10,567 bases of DNA from positions 1 to 10,567 of the forward strand of contig JASIJX010000561.1 in the NCBI GenBank assembly GCA_030049955.1. Reading direction: 5' to 3'. A program made the translations under genes and the position numbers. Shown here one piece after another: positions 1 to 7,249 of the stretch (its first letter is position 1; each line of letters starts with the position of its first letter). The stretch is from Acidobacteriaceae bacterium. GTDB taxonomy: Bacteria > Acidobacteriota > Terriglobia > Terriglobales > Acidobacteriaceae. A model generated the notes under the pieces. It saw only the letters and a list, made by a program, of their open reading frames with translations. It did not search any database and had not been told where the DNA came from.

Positions 1-1768
1 AATCGTAATAAAGCGGATGGAGAAACGCGACGCCGGTGTCGTAGGTGCGGCGCGCTTCAGTGTAGATGTAGGGCTCAAGTGCCATGCGAAGCTGGAAGGC
101 AGAGCGAAGCACGGAAGAATAAGGCTCGGGATAGGCCCAGATGCGGCGTTCAGAATTAGGGTTCTTGGTGGTGTGCGTGCGCAAAATAGGGCTGAAAGCG
201 CCAAACTGCACCCAGCGAGTAAAGAGCTCGGGATCGACTGCGCCCGGCATGTGACCGCCGATATCGTGGCTCCAGTAGGCATAGCCGACGTTGGCGGCCG
301 TGGCCGTAAACCACGGCTGAAAGGCGAGCGAAGGCCACGCTGAGACGGTGTCACCGGAGAAGCCAATCTCATAGCGGTGATTGCCCAACCCGCCCCAGCG
401 ATGAAAGAGCAGCGGGCGCTTGCCTTCACGCTGCTGATCGGTGAAGTGAAGGTAATTGAGCCACCAGGTGTTGCTTAGGCCGGGCACCTTGGTCATCATT
501 GGCTGCTGCTGCCAGTCAAGCCACCAGAAGTCGATGCCCTGCTTTTCAAGTGGATGAAGGACGAGATCGAAATAGTTGGTGGCCCACTTCTTGTTGGTTG
601 GGTCAAACGGCACATATTTCTTAGTTGACGAATCAATGCCCATGGCGCACGCCATCGCGGGATAAGCCCGCTCCCAGGGCTGAAGGCCGGATGCAGGATG
701 CAGATTAAGCGTGACTCTCAGGCCCTCGTCGTGCAGATTCATTAGAAACGTATCTGGATCGGGAAAGAGCAGCTTGTTCCAGGTGTAGCCGGTCCAGCCC
801 AGTTGCTGACTCGACTGATCGGTTTCGTCCATGGCCTTCAACTGATCGATATTGACGTGCCAGTCCATGTCGATGACCAGCACATCGAGGGGCGTATCAT
901 TCTCACGGAAGCCGCGCACCAGCTCGTCCAGCTCCTGGTCGGCGTAAGCCCAGTAACGCGACCACCAGACGCCGAAGGCGAAGCGTGGAGGCAGCGGAAT
1001 GCGGCCTGCGACGCGGACATAATCGCCAAGAGTTTTGCGATAGTCGTGTCCATAGCCGAAGAAGTACCAGTCCACATAGGAGCCGGGGGATTCGTCCGCG
1101 GGTCGCTCCATCACCCAGGGCCACGGGCTCTTTTCACCTTCCAGGAAGCGGAAGTCGGTAGAATCGAAAAGCGGACGCGTCGAATCGTCAACGAGCGACC
1201 AGCCGGAGCGCGAGATAAGGCCCGGGCCGATCGGCTCCTTGGTCTTGCTGCTCAGCGCGCCGTCAAGGGTGCGCGTGGTGCCGAGCAGGTTTTCAGAGTC
1301 TTCCATGCCCGGATGCCAAGTGACCTTCTTGCCGTCGACGGTGAGAGTGATTGACAGATTGTCGGCGGTAAAATGGCCATCCCCGGAAGGTTTGTACGTG
1401 AGGATAAGGTCGTTGGTCCGAAGAGTGAGAGATTTGCCAGGGCCGTTTACTTCATCGTCCGATTCGAACTTCGGCACAGGCAGCCTTCGATTAATGAACA
1501 CCAGCGACGCATGGTCCTCGAATTTTCCCTCTGCCGACCACTCCATCCGAATCAGTTGTGGCGTCAACACTGTAAAGCGGGCGTGCCCCAACGCCACCAC
1601 CGCCCGTGGATTTGCCACTGGATCGCAGACTCCCGCCAGACGTTGCCCGGAAGAGGTGACAGCATCCTGGGCATTGCTTGTCGCTGAGTAGATGGGCAAA
1701 CTGAAGAACAGAAGCGCAGCCAGAATCCAGGCTCCCGCGTGCAACCGGGGCAGCTTGTGTTGGGTCAT
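1..1768 (-). CDS. Secreted glycoside hydrolase family 31 enzyme (3' end beyond window)
   Basis: This is an exo-acting alpha-glycosidase of the retaining GH31 family, predicted to be exported. The visible 589 residues begin with a signal peptide (about 1-34, hydrophobic core AAWILAALLFF-like, probable cleavage at SNA-QD). An N-terminal beta-sandwich follows (about 55-255), then the (beta/alpha)8 barrel from about 260. The catalytic nucleophile is D418 in FWWLDWQQ and the acid/base is D473 in GFSGDT. VLVIDMDWH (about 297-304) and HDIGGHMPG (about 501-509) are further typical GH31 active-site strands. The C-terminal beta domains lie off the left edge. ATG 1768 is the only start in frame before the upstream gene's stop. 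A good AGGAG lies 17 bases away (1786-1790), rather far, and a weaker GGTGAG is 3 bases away. It follows the GH27 gene by 42 bases, so they are probably co-transcribed. Members act on alpha-glucosides, alpha-xylosides, alpha-galactosides or sulfoquinovosides, and the substrate cannot be fixed from sequence. Family confidence is high. Confidence 0.93.
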   Translation of the reverse strand, partial: MTQHKLPRLHAGAWILAALLFFSLPIYSATSNAQDAVTSSGQRLAGVCDPVANPRAVVALGHARFTVLTPQLIRMEWSAEGKFEDHASLVFINRRLPVPKFESDDEVNGPGKSLTLRTNDLILTYKPSGDGHFTADNLSITLTVDGKKVTWHPGMEDSENLLGTTRTLDGALSSKTKEPIGPGLISRSGWSLVDDSTRPLFDSTDFRFLEGEKSPWPWVMERPADESPGSYVDWYFFGYGHDYRKTLGDYVRVAGRIPLPPRFAFGVWWSRYWAYADQELDELVRGFRENDTPLDVLVIDMDWHVNIDQLKAMDETDQSSQQLGWTGYTWNKLLFPDPDTFLMNLHDEGLRVTLNLHPASGLQPWERAYPAMACAMGIDSSTKKYVPFDPTNKKWATNYFDLVLHPLEKQGIDFWWLDWQQQPMMTKVPGLSNTWWLNYLHFTDQQREGKRPLLFHRWGGLGNHRYEIGFSGDTVSAWPSLAFQPWFTATAANVGYAYWSHDIGGHMPGAVDPELFTRWVQFGAFSPILRTHTTKNPNSERRIWAYPEPYSSVLRSAFQLRMALEPYIYTEARRTYDTGVAFLHPLYYD

Positions 1769-1810
1769 AGTCTCACCGGATGCTTCTCCTTTTGGATATC
1801 GGGGTTGGTC

Positions 1811-3016
1811 TCACCACACTCGCAGGAACTCTATGCCATGGGGAGGAATCTCCGACGAGAAACCTTGCTTCGAGCCCGTAATATCCTGCTGCCTCCAAAT
1901 GTCGCGTACCTTCTTGATCCGCATCAACCCAGCTTCCTTCCACTTCAGAGTGACCGAAGTTACAGACCCACCTGCATTAATAATTGCGATCGCTGTCGAG
2001 CCATCGGAGAGTCGCCGCGTCCATATTTGGACAGCATCCTGTTGCCTCAGAAGGTGAGCCGGTTTTGCCGCAACATCCTGATCAACGGAAATCATGTCGC
2101 GGTTCATTAATATGTTTCGAGTAGCCTCGGTCATATTCGTTAGGTCATTGCCGGCGATGAGCGGCGCACGCAGCATCGACCATAGAGTCATTTGCGTGCG
2201 CGACTCTTCCTCGGAGAGACCGTTGCCGACTTCAAGCATGTCAGGATCGTTCCAGTGGCCGGGCGATGGATATCTGCTAAGGGGGAGCTGGTTGAACGCA
2301 ATCCTCGACATCCAATACCAAGTAGGCCTTATATCGGGGGTAGTTCGCCACAGGTTAAGCCCCGCCTTGGCGCCCCATGTCCACACTTCATCGAGGCCGC
2401 CTGCACTCAAGCTGTAAACAATGGGACGTCCAGCCGATCGCAGTGCTTCACCCATCTTTTGATATACGCCCCGCATATCAAAGATTGGATAGATTGCGCT
2501 TGCATTGCAATAGTCGTACTTCAGATAGTCGATTCCCCATTGCGCATAAGTTCGCGCATCTTGCAGCTCATGACCGTAGCTGCCTTCGTAGCCTGCGCAG
2601 GTCGTTCGTCCGGGAGACGAATAGATGCCAATCTTGAGACCCTTTGAATGAACGTAGTCGGCGAGCGCCTTCATGTCTGGGAATTTGCTGTTTGAGGTAA
2701 TATTTCCTTCCGCGTCGCGGTCGCCTTCCCAGCTGTCATCAATGTTGATGTAAAGGTAGCCCGCAGCCTTCATTCCGCTCGAAACCATGGCATCCGCGGC
2801 TTCCCTGACCGTTTTGTCATCCACTTTACGCTCGAAATGATTCCAACTGTTCCAGCCCATTGGGGGAGTTCTCACCAAACCGTTGTCAGGAAGCGCACGC
2901 AGGCTTGGCAGTGGAAAAGGCCGGGGAAGCACGGCACCGGATGAAACATCTTGGCCGAACAAGCAAAAACCATTTACGACTAACAGCAAGAGAAGCCCCA
3001 TCCAATGTCTTTTCAT
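1811..3016 (-). CDS. Secreted GH27 alpha-galactosidase-type glycosidase
   Basis: This enzyme should hydrolyse terminal alpha-galactosides (or a related GH27 substrate) by a retaining mechanism, outside the cytoplasm. Numbering is from ATG 3016 (401 residues). There is a signal peptide (about 1-21, MKRHW then a Leu/Val core, probable cut before QDVSSG) and a Pro-rich linker. The clan-D barrel then opens with TPPMGWNSWNHF (about 50-61). INIDDSW (about 91-96) holds the substrate-binding Asp pair D93/D94. The nucleophile is D168 in YLKYDYCN. The acid/base is D228 in LWRTTPDI, with R224 at the position of the conserved Arg. The WNDPDML motif and a C-terminal beta-sandwich follow. All key residues are present and the length is normal. 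A GTG at 3031 would add five residues (VVSER) before the signal peptide, so I prefer the ATG, although neither start has a strong ribosome site. It lies 171 bases after the receptor gene and 42 bases before GH31. Isomaltodextranase or beta-L-arabinopyranosidase specificities also exist in GH27. Confidence 0.93.
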   Translation of the reverse strand: MKRHWMGLLLLLVVNGFCLFGQDVSSGAVLPRPFPLPSLRALPDNGLVRTPPMGWNSWNHFERKVDDKTVREAADAMVSSGMKAAGYLYINIDDSWEGDRDAEGNITSNSKFPDMKALADYVHSKGLKIGIYSSPGRTTCAGYEGSYGHELQDARTYAQWGIDYLKYDYCNASAIYPIFDMRGVYQKMGEALRSAGRPIVYSLSAGGLDEVWTWGAKAGLNLWRTTPDIRPTWYWMSRIAFNQLPLSRYPSPGHWNDPDMLEVGNGLSEEESRTQMTLWSMLRAPLIAGNDLTNMTEATRNILMNRDMISVDQDVAAKPAHLLRQQDAVQIWTRRLSDGSTAIAIINAGGSVTSVTLKWKEAGLMRIKKVRDIWRQQDITGSKQGFSSEIPPHGIEFLRVW

Positions 3017-3060
3017 GCGTTCACTTACCACCCACCGTCAACACGGAAATCAAGAAAGCC

Positions 3061-3112
3061 AGGGTACCGCCATACCGTGCGCGGCACCCTTTGCGGCATA
3101 CGACCCGCAAAG
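3061..3112 (-). promoter_or_regulatory. Two adjacent stem-loops between the receptor and GH27 genes
   Basis: Two inverted repeats lie side by side in the 171-base gap. CTTTGCGG (3089-3096) pairs perfectly with CCGCAAAG (3105-3112) across an 8-base loop. AGGGTACCG (3061-3069) pairs with CGGCACCCT (3082-3090) except for one position that could be a G-U wobble, with a 12-base loop. The arms touch or overlap at 3089-3090. No T-run follows on the minus strand, so this is not a standard Rho-independent terminator. It may stop RNA decay or partly attenuate transcription so that less glycosidase than receptor is made. That role is inference. Confidence 0.4.
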
Positions 3113-3187
3113 TGTTGCAATACTCACATGACCAGAACTCGCGTGCATCTACTGAACCCCGTGTTCCAGCGTTCTTGAAACAGATCC

Positions 3188-6100
3188 TTAAAACACGTAT
3201 TTCAGTGATACCTGAAAGAACCTCGCATCCGGCGTAAAGTTTTGGAATACCTGCGGGCCGGTGATCTGACCGGCATTCGAGTTGATATTTGTCACCGACG
3301 GAGCCGCCCAGGTTGGGTGATTAAGTACATTGAAAATATCGGCACGAAACTCCACACGTTGCTCGCGCCACGTAGTAAAGTCTTTGAAGACGGACAGGTC
3401 GATGCGTTCATAGCCAGGTCCATCAATCTGATCTGACGTGCCGCCAAGATACGCAATTGCATTGGATACACCCGTGACCTGGGAGCCTGCCCCTGTGCGG
3501 GGGATCAGACTGCCCGACAACGGGTTCGCAAAAGCGCATGGGTTGTACCAATTGGTGCGTGTGCGTACTTTAGCAGGACAAGTGATATTTGGATTGCTTG
3601 GATCCGGAGTGCCTCCAGGAGCAGATGGGTCCCTTACCAGATTGGCTCTTGTGCTAACACCGCCGGAAGCAGTGCTTATATTCGGTCCCACCGTGAAAGG
3701 CACGCCCGATTGGGCGGTAAATGTCAGGTTTGTCGCCCAGCCGCCCGCCACCACGTTGGCCCAGTTCGTATGAGTCAAGTGCGCCAGCTCTTTGCCGAAA
3801 GGCAACTCATAGTAACCGTTGAAGGTGAAGCGATTACGCACATCCCAGGCAGAATTGGCATATTCGTGAATAATGGGGATCATGTTGAAGTTACGAATAG
3901 AAAGCCCTGCTCCCAGGGGATTGTCAGAATCGTCCAACGCATGCGCCCAGGTATACGAGGCCAAAAAGCTCAATCCACTCGCATAGCGCTTTTGCAAATT
4001 TGCCTGTAGCGAGTTGTAGTCGCTCATTCCCGCGTATGTAAGATCAAAAATTGATCCAAATCGAGGAAACGGCTCGGCCGACTGAGCGCTATTCGCAGGG
4101 TTTTGCAGCGCGTTTGCATTATTAAGACCACCATGCGTCGCCAAGTGCCGGGAAGCATCCCCTATATAGCCTAGGGATAAGACCATGTTATTCGACAATG
4201 CACGCTGGACCATCAGATTATAGTCGATGGTATAAGGGGTCTTGATGGATGGATCAGTGGCGTACAAAGTAGGAGAAGAGATAAAGTTCTCTAGCCCGTT
4301 TGCAATCTGCTGGGTTAACCCGCTTTCGATCTGAACGCCAATCGAAGGACAATTACTGGGGGCGCAGTTCCCGGCGTTAAGAACGCTGGTTAAAAGAAAG
4401 GGATAGTTGTTTCCAAGATTATACCCGCCGACGCTTTCAAGACCACCGTAAAAGATCCCGGAGCCGCCACTGATCACTGTTCGTAAATCTACCTGGTATA
4501 CAAATCCGACGCGCGGTCCAAAGTTTGTTTTCTGTGCAGTGACCAAAGAGGGGTTATCGACATATTGCAAGCTGACATTTTCTGCTGCCAATAAGGCCGT
4601 GAATTGCGGCGAAAGCGGTACATTCTGGCTTTGGGTTGGAATCTGGTAAATGCCTGTTCCAGTGCCAATTCCTCCGAATGGAGCGGTCGGGATAAAGTTC
4701 GCCTGACGTCCCGCCATCTCTTTATAAGGCTGGTAGTAGTCATACCGTAAACCGACATTAACCATTACCTTGGCGTTAACTCTCCAGTCATCTTGCACAT
4801 ATGCTGCACGATACCAGCGCGCATCGTTCGTTATTGCGTTTGTGGAGATGCTTGCGTTTCCATACTGGTTAGCCAAAAAGTCCGCCACGCCATATCCGGT
4901 AAAGCTCGCCCCCAGGTTGCTTGTATATAAACCCGTGGTGGTATAACTGCCGCGTGCCGCAGGAGGTTGCTGGAACGATATACGCACACTCTGCAAATCC
5001 AAGCCAACTTTTAGCGAATGGTTTCCCAAGATTTTTGTGACATTGTCCAGAATCTGGTATACGTTCTGGGTCTCAATCGAGGGATCGAAGGTGGGTGAGC
5101 CAAAGCTGTTGATGCTTGCGACACTGAAAAACGGCAAGCCGCCATTGTGGGGATAGCCCGGGCCAAACGGCATGCCGCTAATCCCCAGCTGGCTGGCCGC
5201 ATCTGTGTTGTAATTTTCCTGGAGAAATGAAAAGTCGCCCCAGTTATAACCAAAACGGAATTCGTTCAAAAGGTTTGGCTTGAAAAGGTGGGTCTCGCTG
5301 AACATGACGTTTTCTGCAAGACTGTTTTGATATTCTCCCTGGAAGTTGGAGCTTCCATCCAAAGTCGGACCAAGTGGGGGAGCTTGTGTACCTTGCACAT
5401 GCAGATAACTGAGGCGAGCGTATGTGTGGTCCTTCGCACTGATGTCGTAGTCCATGCGGGCGTCCCACTGCCAGGTGTCACTGTCGTCAATAAGGTTTTC
5501 TACGCGGTTGGCGAACGTTTTACCGCCGTTGGTATTTGGCGATGGGTATAGGTTCAAAACGCGCTCTGCAACCGAATCGATCTGCGACGAACACATGACG
5601 TTGTTTTGACCATTGCACGACAACGTGGAGGTACCGCCGGAGTTTGGTTGATAGAGCTGAATGGGATGAGCAGAACCAGTCAGGGCCGTATTCAACAGCT
5701 CTGTAAAGTTTCCCTGGCGCATCAAAGGCGTAGGCACAGTAAACGTGTCGGTAGAATTATATGCAATGCGGTTAGCTTGTGCATCTCCGAAGGCGAATAG
5801 CTTGTTCGGCAGAATTGGGAGGCCAAGCGTGGCTCCGAACTGATTCTCGTGGTACGGTGGAATGGTCAATGCATCCCAGTCTTTGGCATCCAGGTCGGTG
5901 TTGCGAACGTACTCCCACATATTTCCATGGATTTGGTTGGTGCCGGACTTGATGCTGGCATTGAGCACGGCGCCAGCCGAGTGGCCAAACTCAGCGCTAT
6001 AGTTATTGGTCTGGAGTTTAAACTCAGCCAGAGCATCCGGCGGTGGACTTACGTTGTAGCTTGCACCATTCATGAAATCAATAAGATTTACGTTGTTGTC

Positions 6101-6718
6101 GACGCCGTCTAGAATAAAGTTGTTCTGCGTCGCGCGCTGGCCGTTGGCAAAGAAGTCGCCCGTTCCACTTCCACGAGTCTGTGAGGAGGTTGATGGATCG
6201 ACCCCGGCCGTCAGTTGTGCAATGTAGACCCAGTTGCGCTGATTAAGCGGGGTATTATTGATGGTGCGAGTACTCATCACTTGCCCCACGGATCCAGATT
6301 GCGCCTGTAGTAGTGGTGGTGCCTCGTTCACCTGAACGCTCTGGGATACAGCGCCTGGTTGCATGACCAGAATGATATTCAGGCGATCCTGAACGTTAAG
6401 ATGGATATTGTCCTGAGTAAGCGTACGGAAGCCGTTGGAAGATGCAGTTATTTTGTAATTGCCCACCTTTGCAGGTGGGAACACATAGAAACCGCGATCA
6501 TTTGTTGTTGTCTCGAAAGTGGTCCCGGTGTCCGTGTCTGTCAAAGTCACCTGAACGTTGCGAACTACCGCACCTGTTTCATCCTGCACTATGCCGGTAA
6601 TGACTCCTTGATCCATTTGCGCCATCACATAAGTTGCAGATGGCAGTGAGATGGCAGTTACCATTGCGCATAAGACAAACCATTTCGATATCAGCCTCAA
6701 ATTGTCGGATTGCTGCAT
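3188..6718 (-). CDS. TonB-dependent outer-membrane receptor with carboxypeptidase-regulatory-like N-domain
   Basis: This is an outer-membrane beta-barrel for TonB-driven import, here probably of an oligosaccharide given the GH27/GH31 genes downstream. From ATG 6718 it has 1176 residues: a signal peptide (about 1-34, cut near VMA-QM), a CarboxypepD_reg-like beta-sandwich (about 36-125, starting GVITGIVQDETGA), a plug domain (about 140-270, with NFILDGVDNN and GHSAGAVLNASIKSGTN), then a barrel of about 900 residues ending in KYVF with the terminal Phe expected for Bam-dependent insertion. This is the Oar-like receptor type abundant in Acidobacteria. There is no STN signalling domain and no SusD-like gene. 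I chose 6718 because GAGGA sits 5 bases upstream and a clean signal peptide follows at once. The frame stays open to ATG 6841, which overlaps the stop of the preceding gene, but that would put 41 Arg-rich residues before the signal peptide. ATG 6730 is also possible. The ligand is unknown. Confidence 0.93.
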   Translation of the reverse strand: MQQSDNLRLISKWFVLCAMVTAISLPSATYVMAQMDQGVITGIVQDETGAVVRNVQVTLTDTDTGTTFETTTNDRGFYVFPPAKVGNYKITASSNGFRTLTQDNIHLNVQDRLNIILVMQPGAVSQSVQVNEAPPLLQAQSGSVGQVMSTRTINNTPLNQRNWVYIAQLTAGVDPSTSSQTRGSGTGDFFANGQRATQNNFILDGVDNNVNLIDFMNGASYNVSPPPDALAEFKLQTNNYSAEFGHSAGAVLNASIKSGTNQIHGNMWEYVRNTDLDAKDWDALTIPPYHENQFGATLGLPILPNKLFAFGDAQANRIAYNSTDTFTVPTPLMRQGNFTELLNTALTGSAHPIQLYQPNSGGTSTLSCNGQNNVMCSSQIDSVAERVLNLYPSPNTNGGKTFANRVENLIDDSDTWQWDARMDYDISAKDHTYARLSYLHVQGTQAPPLGPTLDGSSNFQGEYQNSLAENVMFSETHLFKPNLLNEFRFGYNWGDFSFLQENYNTDAASQLGISGMPFGPGYPHNGGLPFFSVASINSFGSPTFDPSIETQNVYQILDNVTKILGNHSLKVGLDLQSVRISFQQPPAARGSYTTTGLYTSNLGASFTGYGVADFLANQYGNASISTNAITNDARWYRAAYVQDDWRVNAKVMVNVGLRYDYYQPYKEMAGRQANFIPTAPFGGIGTGTGIYQIPTQSQNVPLSPQFTALLAAENVSLQYVDNPSLVTAQKTNFGPRVGFVYQVDLRTVISGGSGIFYGGLESVGGYNLGNNYPFLLTSVLNAGNCAPSNCPSIGVQIESGLTQQIANGLENFISSPTLYATDPSIKTPYTIDYNLMVQRALSNNMVLSLGYIGDASRHLATHGGLNNANALQNPANSAQSAEPFPRFGSIFDLTYAGMSDYNSLQANLQKRYASGLSFLASYTWAHALDDSDNPLGAGLSIRNFNMIPIIHEYANSAWDVRNRFTFNGYYELPFGKELAHLTHTNWANVVAGGWATNLTFTAQSGVPFTVGPNISTASGGVSTRANLVRDPSAPGGTPDPSNPNITCPAKVRTRTNWYNPCAFANPLSGSLIPRTGAGSQVTGVSNAIAYLGGTSDQIDGPGYERIDLSVFKDFTTWREQRVEFRADIFNVLNHPTWAAPSVTNINSNAGQITGPQVFQNFTPDARFFQVSLKYVF

Positions 6719-6723
6719 TTTAT

Positions 6724-6728
6724 TCCTC
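6724..6728 (-). promoter_or_regulatory. Ribosome binding site deciding the receptor start
   Basis: GAGGA is followed by a 5-base A/T-rich spacer and then ATG 6718. It is the only good Shine-Dalgarno sequence among the three in-frame ATGs (6718, 6730, 6841), so it favours the shortest reading. Confidence 0.6.
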
Positions 6729-6761
6729 ATTTCTGCTTTCAGGCGGGCGACCTGTAAGGCG

Positions 6762-6777
6762 CGATAGCTAGTTATCG
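6762..6777. promoter_or_regulatory. 16-bp near-palindrome in receptor leader
   Basis: CGATAGCTAGTTATCG matches its own reverse complement at 14 of 16 positions. It lies 44 bases before the receptor start, in the 110-base gap after the small secreted-domain gene. A second short inverted repeat, CGACG-ATAC-CGTCG (6792-6805), lies just upstream of it in the transcript. This could be an operator for a dimeric regulator or a leader RNA hairpin. No regulator gene is visible, so the function is not assigned. Confidence 0.3.
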
Positions 6778-6828
6778 AGACTCGGCCCAGACGACGATAC
6801 CGTCGATCGAGATGCTGGCGAAGCTGAG

Positions 6829-7203
6829 TCACGGATTGCATGTTGAGGGTGAGATATGGGATTTCTTTTTAGCCGCCATTTCAAAATGGATACGAGATCG
6901 ACCGCCCGCAATGACAATATTCTCGCGGACAAGAGTTTTGAATCCGGCGGCCTGAACAGTTGCGTCGTACTTTCCTGGATCGACCCCGCTGATGCGGTAT
7001 ACGCCGTCGCAGCCCGTAAGCGCCTGCCAGAGGGTTCCGGTGTCTTGATTACGGAACTCAACAGAAGCTCGTGCAATTGAAACTCCCGAAAAACTTTGAA
7101 CTGTGCCTCCTATTTGTGCATTCTGCGCAGTTAAAGCAAATGGGCAGAAAACGATAGGTAGCCACAGAGCAAGAATTGGTTTTATCCGATTCTTCGCAGG
7201 CAT
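6829..7203 (-). CDS. Small secreted stand-alone carboxypeptidase-regulatory-like domain protein
   Basis: The 124-residue product starts with a signal peptide (about 1-26, basic MPAKNR then a hydrophobic core, cut near LTA-QN). One CarboxypepD_reg-like beta-sandwich follows (about 29-110). The family pattern is clear: GGTVQSFSG, then A-S-V-E-F-R-N-Q-D-T-G, then GVYRISGVDPGKYD and A-G-F-K. It ends in a short basic tail (AAKKKSHISPS) with Cys122, which could pair with Cys65. This fold normally sits at the N-terminus of Acidobacteria receptors such as the next gene's product, but here it is alone. The two domains are clearly different in sequence, so it is not a recent duplicate. It lies 46 bases after the anti-sigma gene and 110 before the receptor. 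No clear ribosome site precedes ATG 7201-7203. It may be a periplasmic partner of the receptor or anti-sigma factor, or the stub of a lost receptor gene. The open frame and signal peptide favour a working gene. Confidence 0.75.
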   Translation of the reverse strand: MPAKNRIKPILALWLPIVFCPFALTAQNAQIGGTVQSFSGVSIARASVEFRNQDTGTLWQALTGCDGVYRISGVDPGKYDATVQAAGFKTLVRENIVIAGGRSRIHFEMAAKKKSHISPSTCNP

Positions 7204-7249
7204 GATTTATTAACAAGTCGAACGGGGTGCCGCTTTTTCCGGAAAGTTT

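Noticed and set aside
17..1691. Plus-strand open frames opposite the GH31 gene (17-343, 803-1354, 1239-1691)
   Set aside because: They are antisense to a continuous minus-strand GH31 frame with intact catalytic motifs and encode nothing recognisable.
3016..3031. GTG 3031 as start of the GH27 gene
   Set aside because: It only adds five residues ahead of a good signal peptide and has no better ribosome site. ATG 3016 gives the usual Lys/Arg-first signal peptide.
3061..3112. Rho-independent terminator after the receptor gene
   Set aside because: The hairpins are not followed by a T-run on the transcribed strand, and two co-directional genes of the same apparent locus follow.
3438..6649. Numerous plus-strand and alternate minus-frame open frames within the receptor gene
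   Set aside because: The receptor frame is uninterrupted with clear family structure, and the others are shadows without plausible starts or domains.
6829..7203. Lone domain as a recent tandem duplicate of the receptor N-terminus
   Set aside because: The two domains share only family-pattern residues, and the intervening sequence differs throughout.
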